A DNA stretch of 64,000 nucleotides from assembly GCF_000308655.1 (NCBI RefSeq), contig NZ_BAGC01000023.1, positions 46,651 to 110,650 of the forward strand. Reading direction: 5' to 3'. Of the stretch, positions 37,688-46,061 are shown piece by piece. The translations under genes were made by a program, and so were the position numbers. The notes under the pieces are model-generated. The model was given only the letters and a program-made list of their open reading frames with translations, did not search any database and had not been told where the DNA came from. Numbering within the stretch: the first letter of the stretch is position 1; the number at the start of each line of letters is the position of its first letter. This stretch comes from Nocardia niigatensis NBRC 100131. GTDB lineage: Bacteria; Actinomycetota; Actinomycetes; Mycobacteriales; Mycobacteriaceae.

Positions 37688-38008
37688 ATGACCACCCTCA
37701 TCACCACCCCCGCCACAGTCGCCACCGCCAACGCCGCTCTCGCTCCCGCGAATGCGGCCGTCGCTCCCGTGAATGCGGCTGCCCCCGTTGCGGTTCCGTC
37801 GGTGCACCGGCGCGCTCTCATCACCTGGCTGGCCGTGTACCCGACCATCACCCTCGCCTTGGCCCTGCTCGGCCCGGTCATGGCCGGCCTGCCGGTGTTC
37901 GTGCGGACCCTCGTCCTGACCGTGATCGTGGTGCCCACCTCGGCCTACGTCCTGATCCCGATGCTGACGAAGGCCAATCACCACCTGGCCCTGCGACTGC
38001 ACCACTGA
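37688..38008 (+). CDS. small membrane protein under TetR control
   Basis: 106-aa protein with no confidently recognised family. An Ala/Pro-rich N-terminus of about 40 residues is followed by two transmembrane helices (about 45-65 and 70-93) and a His-containing C-terminus (NHHLALRLHH). The layout recalls small two-helix DUF2798-like proteins. ATG 37688 has TAGGAGCG. Because it is the only gene downstream of a very strong, doubly repressed promoter, it is probably the effector of this regulator, for example in export of or tolerance to a toxic compound (inference). Confidence 0.72.
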   Translation: MTTLITTPATVATANAALAPANAAVAPVNAAAPVAVPSVHRRALITWLAVYPTITLALALLGPVMAGLPVFVRTLVLTVIVVPTSAYVLIPMLTKANHHLALRLHH

Positions 38009-38070
38009 CCAGCAGCAAACTTATAGCGTCCTTCCGTGGATTCCGGGCGAGCGCTCTTGTTTCCAGGATT

Positions 38071-38092
38071 GAATCGCCTGAACAGGCGATTC
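38071..38092. terminator. perfect palindrome after the TetR-controlled gene
   Basis: GAATCGCCTG (38071-38080) and CAGGCGATTC (38083-38092) are exact complements around AA. It may terminate the small membrane protein transcript or act as an operator in the NlpC/P60 leader. No T-tract follows. Confidence 0.45.
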
Positions 38093-38236
38093 GCCGACGA
38101 GGGTGACGTCTGTCTCGAGACACGCCAACTCAGGTTCCCTTGTGACGCATGTTGCGTGTGCGCTACAACAGCTATCGGGTAGCTAATAATCTGGCCCGAG
38201 ATGTTCCCGCGGTAACGCCTATGAAGGGGCACGCAC

Positions 38237-38785
38237 ATGGCTCGAAGGCAGGTTCACCGTTTCGCATCGTTCGTCACGACGACCTCGGCCCTGGTACTGG
38301 CCGCCGCACTCTGGGCGGGCCTCGCGCACGCGGACACCGGCTCCTCGTCCGGCTCGGGATCCGGGTCCGCCTCGGGCAGCGCCAGTGGTTCGGCCTCGGG
38401 CAGCGCGAGCGGTTCCGCGCAGCTGCCGCTGGCCAGTCCGCGGGCCATGGCCGCGCTCGGGCTGGCGACCACGCAGACCGGCAAGCCCTATCGCTGGGGC
38501 GGCACCGGCCCGGACGCCTGGGACTGCTCGGGCCTGGTGCAGTGGGCCTTCCGCAGTGTCGGCATCGACATGCCGCGCACCACCTGGCAGCAGGCCGCCG
38601 CCGGACTCGAGGTCCCGGTCGGCGCCATGCAGGTGGGTGACGTGGTCGTTCTCAACGACGACGCCTCCCACGTAGGCATCTACGCGGGAGGCGGCAATGT
38701 GCTGAACGCGTACGACTGGGGTGTGCCCGTCGGCCTGACTCCGCTGAGCCAGTTCGACATCTACACCATTCGCCGCTTCTACTGA
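38237..38785 (+). CDS. secreted NlpC/P60 peptidoglycan hydrolase
   Basis: 182-aa exported cysteine peptidase of the NlpC/P60 family, expected to cut D-Glu-mDAP bonds in peptidoglycan. A signal peptide (RRQVHRFASFVTTTSALVLAAALWAGLAHA) is followed by a Ser/Gly/Ala repeat linker (about 33-61), then the catalytic domain. The nucleophile Cys is in WDCSGLVQWAFR, and the catalytic His is in ASHVGIYAGGGNVLNAY. Lacking extra binding domains, it is of the small RipD/single-domain type. ATG 38237 has AAGGGG. The 228-nt upstream gap holds two palindromes and a TAATCT box (38187-38192). Confidence 0.9.
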   Translation: MARRQVHRFASFVTTTSALVLAAALWAGLAHADTGSSSGSGSGSASGSASGSASGSASGSAQLPLASPRAMAALGLATTQTGKPYRWGGTGPDAWDCSGLVQWAFRSVGIDMPRTTWQQAAAGLEVPVGAMQVGDVVVLNDDASHVGIYAGGGNVLNAYDWGVPVGLTPLSQFDIYTIRRFY

Positions 38786-38791
38786 ATCGCG

Positions 38792-39205
38792 TTATTCGAC
38801 AACCAGTTCCACGGGGATGTTGCCGCGGGTGGCCTTGGAGTAGGGGCACACCTGGTGGGCGGCCTCGACCAGGTCCCGGCCCTTGTCGTTCTGCAGCTCC
38901 TCCGGCAGCTCGATGTGCAGCACGACGGAGATGCCGAATCCGGTCTCCTCGTCCTTGTTCAGGCTGACGTCCGCGGTGACCGAGGTGTCGCCCAGCTCGA
39001 TGCCCTGGTTGCGGGCGACCGCCTGCAGCGCGCCGGCGAAACAGGCCGAGTAGCCGACCGCGAACAGCTGCTCGGGGTTGGTGCCGTCGCCGCTGCCGCC
39101 GGCCGCCTTGGGCTGGGCCAGCTTCAGGTCGAGGTAGCCGTCGGAGCTGACCGAGCGGCCCTCGCGGCCGACCGAGGTGGCGGATGAGGTGAAGAGGGTA
39201 GCCAT
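38792..39205 (-). CDS. ohr: organic hydroperoxide resistance protein Ohr
   Basis: 137-aa Ohr of the OsmC superfamily, a thiol peroxidase that reduces organic hydroperoxides with lipoyl electron donors. The two active-site cysteines are in VGYSACFAGAL and HQVCPYSKATRGN. The buried Arg-Glu network is plausible in GREGRSVSSDG and LPEELQ. ATG 39205 has GGCAGGAG. It is divergent from a TetR gene with two palindromes in the gap; most ohr genes are instead paired with MarR-type OhrR. Confidence 0.93.
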   Translation of the reverse strand: MATLFTSSATSVGREGRSVSSDGYLDLKLAQPKAAGGSGDGTNPEQLFAVGYSACFAGALQAVARNQGIELGDTSVTADVSLNKDEETGFGISVVLHIELPEELQNDKGRDLVEAAHQVCPYSKATRGNIPVELVVE

Positions 39206-39231
39206 TTCGTTTTCTCCTGCCGGCGTTCATC

Positions 39232-39281
39232 TAGACAGACTTGTCTGTCTACGTCCGGACTCAGGGTAGACAGATCTGTCT
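39232..39281. promoter_or_regulatory. twin operators between ohr and its TetR regulator
   Basis: Operator 1 (39232-39251) is the perfect 20-bp palindrome TAGACAGAC-TT-GTCTGTCTA. Operator 2 (39268-39281) is AGACAGATCTGTCT. Their centres are 33 bp apart, about three helical turns. Sharing the AGACAGA half-site, they can place repressor over both divergent promoters. Confidence 0.85.
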
Positions 39282-39330
39282 GCTATCGTCAACACCGGAA
39301 CCCGATGAGGGGAAGGAGTGCAGGTCAGCC

Positions 39331-39870
39331 ATGAGCGAAGCCCGTGATCGCCTGCTGGACACCGCGACTCGGCTGTTCTACGCCGAGGGTATTCACACCG
39401 TCGGTATCGACCGCATCATCGCCGAGGCGGGCATCGCGAAGGCCACCTTCTACCGGCACTTCAAGACCAAGGAAGACCTGGTCGTCGCCTACCTGGTCCG
39501 CGAATACGCCCGCCAGCGCGAAATCTTGGAGGACATCCCCGGCACAGGCGCCGACTCCATCGCCGGCATCTTCGCGCGCCTCGGCGAACTCAGCTGCGAG
39601 CCGGGCTTCCGCGGCTGCCCGTTCCTCAACGCGGCCGTGGAGTTCCCGAATCCCGATCACGCCGTGCGCAAGGTCGTCGACGACTACCGCGGCTGGTTCC
39701 GTGACCTGATGGCCGACCGGTTGCGCGCCGCCGGGCACACCGACATCGATACTGCCGCCCGGGTGCTCCTGATGACCCGCGACGGCGTCACCGTCAGCGG
39801 GGGAGTGGGAGACAATGCGACGGTCCGGGTGGGCATCCGGACCGCCTTGTCGCAGCTGGGTATTGGATAG
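39331..39870 (+). CDS. TetR-family regulator of ohr
   Basis: 179-aa TetR protein. The helix-turn-helix is at about residues 24-47 (VGIDRIIAEAGIAKATFYRHFKTKEDL). The ligand domain has two close cysteines, C89 and C95, in LSCEPGFRGCPFLNAAVEF. This Cys-containing block is shared by many members of its subfamily, so a peroxide-sensing thiol switch is possible but unproven. ATG 39331 with GGGGAAGGAG; the longer frame from 39241 would start within the operator. It probably represses both itself and ohr. Confidence 0.86.
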   Translation: MSEARDRLLDTATRLFYAEGIHTVGIDRIIAEAGIAKATFYRHFKTKEDLVVAYLVREYARQREILEDIPGTGADSIAGIFARLGELSCEPGFRGCPFLNAAVEFPNPDHAVRKVVDDYRGWFRDLMADRLRAAGHTDIDTAARVLLMTRDGVTVSGGVGDNATVRVGIRTALSQLGIG

Positions 39871-39879
39871 GCCGCTGCC

Positions 39880-40956
39880 CTAGACGCCGACCGCCTCCTC
39901 GATCTCCTCCTCGGCCGCGACCTCGGTCTCGGAGGTTTTCTTCAGGGTCGCGGCCTCGACGGGTCCGGGGGCGGCGTGGCGCGCCACGGATTGCGCCGCG
40001 GCCTGCCGCTTCTCGGCCGACCCTGCCGCGATCATGAGCAGCACGCCCGCGGCGAACCAGAGCGTCAGGCTCGTCATCCGGCCACCGAGTCCGGTGCTGC
40101 CGAAGTAGAGCAGGCTGCGTGCGCCCTCGACGAAGCCCGCGCCGTTCCAGAAGTGGTGCAGGGTGCCGAAGAAGTCGTTCTGCAGCCACGGGCTGTAGAC
40201 GCCGCCGGAGCTGGTGAAGTTCAGCATGACGAACAGCACCATCAGGGCCAGGGTGGTCCAGCGCTTCAGGAAGGTGTGCAGACCGATGCCGATGGCCAGG
40301 ATGCCCGCCGAGTACAGCCAGGACATGCCCCAGATCGCGCCCAGGTCGTGGTCGACGATGTGGAACACCGGGCCCGCGAGAGCCAGGCCGATCAGGCTCA
40401 CCAGCAGCGAGGTGACCAGGCTGATCGCGCCACGCAGCCACATGGACAGGCCCGCGCCGGCCGCGCCGATGGCGGCGACGCTGCCGTAGGAGCCGATGCT
40501 CAGGGCGACCAGCAGGAAGAAGATGCCCTGCGCGGTCGGGTCGCCGGAACTCGGGATGGTGACGTCGGTGACGGTCAGCGGTGTGTGCTGCAGCCCCGCG
40601 AGCTGGCCGAAGACGGCCTCGGCCGCCATGGCCGTGGTATCGGATCCGGCCTTGGCGACCAGCAATTCGGGCTGTTGCGGGTCGGGGACGTAAGCGCCGG
40701 CCAGATCGCGGTGGAGCAACTGGCTCACCGCGTCGTCGCGGCTGGGCACGGTGATCACGTCGAGCGCATTGCCGCCCTTGTCCTTCAGGGTCTGGGCGAG
40801 CACCTTGACCTGCGGGCTGTCGCCGACCACGGCCACCGCGAGGTGGTTGGGCTCGGGCTGGTGGAACGCGCCCAGGTACGCCAGCCCCATGCCGAGGCAC
40901 ATGAGCAGCGGGGTGAGCAGGTGCACGGCGACATGCCGGATCTGATACGAGGCCAT
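39880..40956 (-). CDS. ABC-2/YhgE-like membrane protein under MarR control
   Basis: 358-aa membrane protein. One N-terminal transmembrane helix is followed by an extracytoplasmic domain of about 130 residues, five to six transmembrane helices (about 160-340) and an acidic cytosolic tail (EVAAEEEIEEAVGV). This topology resembles ABC-2 permease/YhgE-Pip-type exporters without an attached ATPase. ATG 40956 is selected; the extended frame to 41223 crosses the marR gene. Being divergent from marR with shared operators, it is the likely target of that regulator and may export a phenolic or antibiotic-like inducer (inference). Confidence 0.75.
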   Translation of the reverse strand: MASYQIRHVAVHLLTPLLMCLGMGLAYLGAFHQPEPNHLAVAVVGDSPQVKVLAQTLKDKGGNALDVITVPSRDDAVSQLLHRDLAGAYVPDPQQPELLVAKAGSDTTAMAAEAVFGQLAGLQHTPLTVTDVTIPSSGDPTAQGIFFLLVALSIGSYGSVAAIGAAGAGLSMWLRGAISLVTSLLVSLIGLALAGPVFHIVDHDLGAIWGMSWLYSAGILAIGIGLHTFLKRWTTLALMVLFVMLNFTSSGGVYSPWLQNDFFGTLHHFWNGAGFVEGARSLLYFGSTGLGGRMTSLTLWFAAGVLLMIAAGSAEKRQAAAQSVARHAAPGPVEAATLKKTSETEVAAEEEIEEAVGV

Positions 40957-40972
40957 GGGTTCTTCTCCAATA

Positions 40973-41011
40973 GTTGGTAAATACAACCAATCGAGGTTGT
41001 AGTCTACAACC
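40973..41011. promoter_or_regulatory. MarR operators and leaderless marR promoter
   Basis: GGTTGTAG-T-CTACAACC (40995-41011) is a perfect palindrome abutting the marR ATG. A degenerate copy lies at 40974-40990 (TTGGTA...TACAACCAA), about 22 bp away, two helical turns. The -10 box TAGTCT (41000-41005) sits inside the perfect operator and ends 6 nt before ATG 41012, so marR would be leaderless and directly autorepressed. Confidence 0.78.
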
Positions 41012-41458
41012 ATGAAGAGCGCGGACGCATTCCCCGGCCGATCCGATGCGATCGAGGTCATACAGCGTGAGCTCACGGCGTTCGCCCGGCGCGCCCGCGG
41101 CCGCGCCGCCGAACTGCACCCGGAGCTGTCGCTGGTGGCGTCGAGCATTCTCGACCTGGTCATCGAGCGGAACGGGTGCCTGGCGGCGGACCTGGCCGGG
41201 CACTTCCACCTCGACAAATCCACCGTCAGCCGCCAGGTCGCCGCGCTGGAACGCGACGGCTACCTGACTCGCGAGGTCGACCCGGCCAACCGCCGCAACC
41301 TGGTCCTGCATGCCACCGCCGAGGGCAAGCGGGTGGCCCGCGCCGCGGCGCGCAACCGCAGCGCCGCGTTCACCGACCGGTTCGCCGACTGGGACGACGC
41401 GGATGTGAAGCGACTGGCGGCATATCTGGTGCGCTACAACGCCGCCGACGAGGGCTGA
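41012..41458 (+). CDS. MarR-family transcriptional regulator
   Basis: 148-aa winged-helix MarR regulator. The DNA-recognition region is CLAADLAGHFHLDKSTVSRQVAALERDGYLTREVDPANRRN, with the wing DPANRRNLVLHATAEG. Dimerisation helices lie at both ends. ATG 41012 directly follows the operator and needs no ribosome site if leaderless. Predicted target: itself and the divergent membrane protein. Confidence 0.9.
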   Translation: MKSADAFPGRSDAIEVIQRELTAFARRARGRAAELHPELSLVASSILDLVIERNGCLAADLAGHFHLDKSTVSRQVAALERDGYLTREVDPANRRNLVLHATAEGKRVARAAARNRSAAFTDRFADWDDADVKRLAAYLVRYNAADEG

Positions 41459-41476
41459 ACCGGAACCGGTTGCGGC

Positions 41477-42619
41477 TCAATCCGTTTCGGGCAGCTCCAG
41501 GCCCTTGGCGAGCACCGGCCACGAGGCGCGTAGCGCGTCCTGCCAGTAGCCCCACGAATGCGTGCCCGGCTTGGCGATATCGAAGGTCGCCGGAATCTCC
41601 AACTGGTGCAGGCGGGTCTTGAGATTGCGGGCGCACCAGTCGCTGGCCGCCTCCAGAATGCCGCCGACCAGGATCTGTTGCGGCAGACCGCCGTCCGCCG
41701 GGCCGAGGCTGCGCACATCGGCCACATTGTCGTGGCGGCCGGGCAGGCCGGAGCCGTTGGAGACGTAGATCCCCAGCCCGCGCAGCGATTCGGCGTGCAC
41801 GTAGGGGTCGTTGTCGGCCCACTCCGGATCGTCCATGGGCCCGTACATGTTCACCGGATTGCCGCCGCCGATGGAGATCACCAGATCGGCGAACTTCTGG
41901 CCGATCGGATCGCTGATCTGCGCGCACCCGCTGTACGCGGCGACGGCCCGGTACAGGCCGGGCGCGGCGATCGGCAGCTGCAGCACCGAGGTGCCCGACA
42001 TGGACATGCCCGCGATGGCGTGAATCCCATTGGTGCCCAGGGCCGCGTCGACCAGCGGCGGTAGCTCCTCGGTGAGGAAGGTCTTCCACATGGGCTGGCC
42101 CAGCTTGGGATCGGGGCTGCGCCAGTCGGTGTAGTAGGTGAACGCACCGCCGATCGGCATCACCACGTTCACGTTCTTGTCCATGAAGAACTGGGTGGAA
42201 TCGGTATTGCGCTTCCAGGTCGCCGTGTCCTGGCCGCCGCCGGCGCCATTGAGCAGGTACAGCACCGGCCGCGGCTCGGAGGTGTCGGCGGGACGCTGCA
42301 CCTCCACCGCGATTTCGGAGTCCATGGCCGCCGAGTGCACGTGCAGCGTCAGATTGCGGGCGTCGTGCACCTCGAAAGCGGTGATCGTGGAGCCGTCGTC
42401 GGACACCGCGGCGCCCGCGAGGCTCGCCGTGCTGGTTATCGGGTCGGGAGGGGCGCCGTAGGCCGCACCCATGGGCACGACCATCGAGAACGTAGTGACA
42501 AGAGAACAACTTGCCGCCGCGAGCAGTGCCGCCCGGGTGCCCAATCCGCCTAGCAAAACCGACCTTCGATCCAGAGGGTATCCCGACCCACCCGCATGAT
42601 CGCCGAAACATGCCCCCAT
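41477..42619 (-). CDS. secreted mycolyltransferase/esterase (Ag85-like)
   Basis: 380-aa alpha/beta-hydrolase of the antigen 85/corynomycolyltransferase family, which moves mycolic acids between trehalose monomycolate and arabinogalactan or trehalose. An RR-containing signal (LDRRSVLLGGLGTRAALLAAASC) suggests Tat export. The nucleophile is in IAGMSMSGTSVLQL, the catalytic His in KPGTHSWGYWQDAL, and the substrate-side YLLNGAGGGQD and PIGGAFTYYTDW are typical. ATG 42619 is used. The codon lies within a 10-bp hairpin, and no Shine-Dalgarno sequence precedes it. galU is encoded just upstream on the same strand. Confidence 0.86.
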   Translation of the reverse strand: MGACFGDHAGGSGYPLDRRSVLLGGLGTRAALLAAASCSLVTTFSMVVPMGAAYGAPPDPITSTASLAGAAVSDDGSTITAFEVHDARNLTLHVHSAAMDSEIAVEVQRPADTSEPRPVLYLLNGAGGGQDTATWKRNTDSTQFFMDKNVNVVMPIGGAFTYYTDWRSPDPKLGQPMWKTFLTEELPPLVDAALGTNGIHAIAGMSMSGTSVLQLPIAAPGLYRAVAAYSGCAQISDPIGQKFADLVISIGGGNPVNMYGPMDDPEWADNDPYVHAESLRGLGIYVSNGSGLPGRHDNVADVRSLGPADGGLPQQILVGGILEAASDWCARNLKTRLHQLEIPATFDIAKPGTHSWGYWQDALRASWPVLAKGLELPETD

Positions 42620-42626
42620 GTTTCGG
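42603..42626 (-). promoter_or_regulatory. hairpin over the mycolyltransferase start codon
   Basis: Arms CCGAAACATG (42603-42612) and CATGTTTCGG (42617-42626) are perfectly complementary with a 4-nt loop. The start codon at 42619 lies in the stem, so folding of the mRNA would hide it. It may also be a DNA operator. Confidence 0.6.
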
Positions 42627-42708
42627 GTTTCGACAAACTTGGGTCTGGCGTGGTTGGGGCGCACGGCACTTGTGTGCCGAACCCGGGAGCCTCCGGTGCG
42701 GCGGCGGT

Positions 42709-43587
42709 CTACTCGGCGACGAGCTGACGCAACAGCGGACCGTACTCCGGATGCGCCAGCGCCGAGGCGAATTGCGCGGTCAGATAGTCCGCCGGGTTGC
42801 CGGTGTCGTACCAGCGGCCGCGGATCACCTGGCCGTACACCGGATTCTCGGCGGCGTAGACATTGATGGCATCGGTCAGGTAGACCTCGCCGGTGCGATG
42901 GGTGTACCAGTTGTCGACCTGCTTGCGCAGCTCGGCGATGATGCCCGGGGTGACCACGTAGCCACCGATGGCGGCGAACGAGGAGGGGGCGTCCTCCGGC
43001 TTGGGCTTCTCCTTCAGGCCGCTGATCCGCATCAGGCCGTCGCCTATGGTCTCCTCGACCACCGGGACGCCGTAGCGCGTCGACTCCGACGGATCCATCG
43101 GCATGAGCGCCAGCACCGGCGCGCCGGTCTTCTCGTAGGCGTCGATGAGCTGCTGGGCGCGCGGCACCTCGGCGACGAACACGTCGTCGGGCCACAGCAC
43201 CAGCATGGGCTCATTGCCCAGGTGGCGGGCCGCGTTCAGCACCGGGGTGCCGTTGCCGTACGGGCCGTGCTGGTCCAGGTAGGTGATGTGACCGGCCCGG
43301 CTCAGCTCACCGACCTCCTCCACCGCGTCGGCGAAGGCGGTCTTGCCGTCGGCGCGCAACTGCGCGACCAGCGCCGGGTTGGGGCGGAAGTGATCCTGGA
43401 TCAACGACTTTCCGGCGCTGACCACGATGGTGATGTCGGTGATGCCGGACGCCACGAGTTCACGGACGGTGTGTTCGATGACGGGCTTGTCACCCACCGC
43501 GAGCATTTCCTTCGGGATCGCCTTCGTCAGCGGCAGCAGGCGCGAGCCGATACCCGCTGCGGGAATCACGGCCTTGCGAATCGTCAT
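42709..43587 (-). CDS. galU: UTP:glucose-1-phosphate uridylyltransferase
   Basis: 292-aa nucleotidyltransferase making UDP-glucose for glycans, trehalose and envelope sugars. The signature [33 protein letters not shown] binds UTP. Further family blocks are [31 protein letters not shown] and [13 protein letters not shown] 43587 is the likely start; longer frames lack support. The divergent gene is dinB. Confidence 0.94.
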   Translation of the reverse strand: MTIRKAVIPAAGIGSRLLPLTKAIPKEMLAVGDKPVIEHTVRELVASGITDITIVVSAGKSLIQDHFRPNPALVAQLRADGKTAFADAVEEVGELSRAGHITYLDQHGPYGNGTPVLNAARHLGNEPMLVLWPDDVFVAEVPRAQQLIDAYEKTGAPVLALMPMDPSESTRYGVPVVEETIGDGLMRISGLKEKPKPEDAPSSFAAIGGYVVTPGIIAELRKQVDNWYTHRTGEVYLTDAINVYAAENPVYGQVIRGRWYDTGNPADYLTAQFASALAHPEYGPLLRQLVAE

Positions 43588-43636
43588 GGACGAATCATCA
43601 CACACCTGGCTGGTCGTATCTGTCGGTAGCCGCTTG

Positions 43637-43642
43637 TAGATT
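43637..43642 (+). promoter_or_regulatory. -10 box of a leaderless dinB promoter
   Basis: TAGATT ends 7 nt before GTG 43650, so the transcript should start at the codon. No SOS (LexA) box was recognised nearby. Confidence 0.55.
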
Positions 43643-43649
43643 TCCCGGT

Positions 43650-45164
43650 GTGAATACGTCCGCCGACTCCGCGAACACTGGTGTCGTGCCTGGTGGGGCT
43701 GGTCATACCGGGTCGAAGGGCGTGGCTGGCCGGGCAGTCGGGGCGGTGGCTGATTCACGGCAAACCGGGGTGGATTCACGGCAAAGCGACAGCCGATCCC
43801 GAGGTTCGGGACAGCGGCGCTGGGTGCTGCACATTGATATGGACGCGTTCTTCGCCTCGGTCGAGCAGCTGACCCGCCCGACGCTGCGCGGGCGGCCGGT
43901 GCTGGTGGGCGGCATGGGCGGGCGCGGCGTGGTGGCGGGGGCCAGCTACGAGGCACGGGTGTTCGGGGCGCGCTCGGCCATGCCCATGCATCAGGCGCGG
44001 CGGCTGGTCGGGGTGTCGGCGGTGGTGATCCCGCCGCGCGGCGCGGTGTACGGCGAACTCAGCGGGCAGGTCTTCGACACCCTGCGGGCCCGGATCCCGG
44101 TGCTCGAGACGCTGTCGTTCGACGAGGCGTTCGGGGAACCCGCGGAACTGGCCGGCGCCACCCCGGATCGGGTGCTCGAATTCTGTGAAGAGCTGCGGAC
44201 GGCGGTGCGGGCGCGTACCGGGCTGGTGGCCTCGGTCGGGGCGGGCAGCGGCAAGCAGCTCGCCAAGATCGCCTCCGGCCTGGCCAAACCCGATGGGGTG
44301 CGGGTGATTCCGGCGGCCGAGCAGGACGGGTTCCTGTCGGGGCTGCCGGTGCGCAAACTGTGGGGGATCGGGCCGGTGGCCGAAAGCCGTTTGCGCTCAC
44401 TGGGAATCGAGACGGTGGGGGCGCTGGCGGCGCTGCCGGAATCGGAGGCGTCCTCGATTCTGGGCGGCAGCGTCGGGGCGGCGCTGCACCGGCTGGCCCG
44501 CGGCATCGACGACCGGCCGGTGGCCGAGCGCGCGGAGGCCAAGCAGATCAGCGCCGAAACCACCTATGAAACCGACATTCTCACCCTCGCCCAGCTGCGT
44601 CCGGCCATCGACGCCATGGCGGTCTCGGCCCACCGGCGGCTCACCACGGACGGCCGCGCGGCGCGCACCGTGGTGCTCAAACTCAAGAAGACCGATATGA
44701 GCATCGTGACCCGCTCGTCCACGCTGCCCTATGCCACCGAGGATCTCGCCACCCTCACCGCCGCCGCTCAGCGTTCCGCCCTCGACCCGGCCGAGATCGG
44801 CCCGATTCGCCTGGTGGGCGTGGGTTTCGCGGGGTTGTCGGAGATTCGGCAGGAATCGCTGTTCCCGGAATTGGATCAGACGGTGGAGGCCGACGGCGCG
44901 GTCTCCGAGGAGCCGACGCTGGCCTTGCCGGTGGCCCCGGATCCGGTGGTGCCGCCCGCAACTCGCTCGTTCGCCATCGGGACCTGGTATCCCGGGCTCG
45001 ATGTCGAACACCCCGAGTTCGGGCACGGCTGGGTGCAGGGTGCGGGACACGGCGTGGTCACTGTCCGATTCGAGACCCGGTCGACGGGCCCGGGCCCGGC
45101 CCGCACCTTCCCGGCCACAGACGCCGAGCTCACACGTGCTGATCCCCTCGGGAGCCTGCGCTGA
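43650..45164 (+). CDS. dinB: Y-family DNA polymerase IV (DinB1/DinX type)
   Basis: 504-aa translesion polymerase. Palm motifs are [16 protein letters not shown] and [12 protein letters not shown], the latter in the SxDEA form of mycobacterial DinB1. The little-finger domain ends in a beta-clamp motif QESLFP. Beyond it is an extension of about 90 residues containing [30 protein letters not shown], as in M. tuberculosis DinX (Rv1537), which also adjoins ileS. The first 55 residues are low-complexity with a repeated DSRQ unit and may be disordered, or the start may lie later. Confidence 0.9.
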   Translation: MNTSADSANTGVVPGGAGHTGSKGVAGRAVGAVADSRQTGVDSRQSDSRSRGSGQRRWVLHIDMDAFFASVEQLTRPTLRGRPVLVGGMGGRGVVAGASYEARVFGARSAMPMHQARRLVGVSAVVIPPRGAVYGELSGQVFDTLRARIPVLETLSFDEAFGEPAELAGATPDRVLEFCEELRTAVRARTGLVASVGAGSGKQLAKIASGLAKPDGVRVIPAAEQDGFLSGLPVRKLWGIGPVAESRLRSLGIETVGALAALPESEASSILGGSVGAALHRLARGIDDRPVAERAEAKQISAETTYETDILTLAQLRPAIDAMAVSAHRRLTTDGRAARTVVLKLKKTDMSIVTRSSTLPYATEDLATLTAAAQRSALDPAEIGPIRLVGVGFAGLSEIRQESLFPELDQTVEADGAVSEEPTLALPVAPDPVVPPATRSFAIGTWYPGLDVEHPEFGHGWVQGAGHGVVTVRFETRSTGPGPARTFPATDAELTRADPLGSLR

Positions 45165-45343
45165 ACCCGGTTGAGCATGGTTTGCGCGAATTATGAGGAT
45201 TCAGTTTGAAAATGCCGCGCCATCCGTCGCGGAGGGGGCTTCTGAGACTGGGCGTTGGTAGTGTCGCGTGTCGTGCAGCGCCGCCGGTCGGGTGTAGCTG
45301 GCACGTTGTCGAACGGACCTACTCGAACGCAAAGGACGAGCAG

Positions 45344-45844
45344 TTGAAGCTTCAGAAGACTGGACGCATCGCGGTCGCCGCACTGGCTGTCGTGACCGTA
45401 CTCGGGCTGTCCGCGTGTGGGAGCGGTGACAAGAAGGAGAGCAAGCCTGCCAAGGTCTCTACCTCCAAGAGCATCGCGGCGCAGACGAGCTACCCGCCGG
45501 CCCCGACCGCGGCGGACCTGAACACCCAGCTGCAGAAGGCGCTGGACCCGAGCATCCCGGACTCGGAGAAGCTCGACATGATGCAGGGCGTCACTGCCGA
45601 CCCGAGCCTGCCCAGCCGGCTGGCCGAGGCCTACAAGCAGAACAACGCCACCATCGCCGTCACCAATGTGACCGACCTGGGCAACGGCACCGTCACCGCC
45701 GACGCCCAGATCGCGCTCAACGGCGGCGCGCCCCAGCAGGCCGTCGTGCCGTTCGTGGCGGAGGACGGCAAGTGGAAGGTCCAGAAGGAATGGATCTGCA
45801 ACGCCCTCTCGCTGGCCAACCAGACCTCCCCGGCCTGCAGCTAG
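45344..45844 (+). CDS. MTB12-like lipoprotein antigen
   Basis: 166-aa exported lipoprotein. A TTG start at 45344, after AAAGGACGAG, gives a classical signal (KLQKTGRIAVAALAVVTVLGLSAC) ending in a lipobox. The mature domain DLNTQLQKALDPSIPDSEKLDMMQGVTADP and VVPFVAEDGKWKVQKEWIC matches the low-molecular-weight antigen MTB12 family. Two cysteines near the C-terminus may form a disulfide. The frame extends upstream to 45206, but that part lacks a signal and crosses a likely promoter. Confidence 0.86.
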   Translation: MKLQKTGRIAVAALAVVTVLGLSACGSGDKKESKPAKVSTSKSIAAQTSYPPAPTAADLNTQLQKALDPSIPDSEKLDMMQGVTADPSLPSRLAEAYKQNNATIAVTNVTDLGNGTVTADAQIALNGGAPQQAVVPFVAEDGKWKVQKEWICNALSLANQTSPACS

Positions 45845-45860
45845 TCCGGTGCCGACCGGT

Positions 45861-45886
45861 CCGGCATCGAGCCACTCGGATGCCGG
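45861..45886 (+). terminator. hairpin after the MTB12-like gene
   Basis: CCGGCATC (45861-45868) pairs with GATGCCGG (45879-45886), with partial inner pairing GAG/CTC. Placed 17 nt after the stop; a likely terminator. Confidence 0.5.
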
Positions 45887-46047
45887 GCCGGGACACCGCC
45901 GCGTGACCCGCTCGCGGGCCGCCTTCGACTCGCTCGAAATGTGAGCTGGCGCACAGATTGTGGTGCGTAATGCGTAATCCGCGTGGGATCCCGGGGGTTC
46001 GCGGTGCGAAGGCATGGAGGGGGAAGCGGGGGAAGATGACTTCCGCT

Positions 46048-46053
46048 TAGGAT
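46048..46053 (+). promoter_or_regulatory. -10 box of the arabinosyltransferase promoter
   Basis: TAGGAT ends 8 nt before GTG 46062, implying a leaderless or near-leaderless transcript. This argues against the longer frame from 46014. Confidence 0.5.
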
Positions 46054-46061
46054 CGGCGGTC

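Noticed and set aside
38009..38236. c-di-AMP (ydaO-yuaA) riboswitch before the NlpC/P60 gene
   Set aside because: The gene context fits, but I could not find the conserved segments of that riboswitch, so I only report the palindromes.
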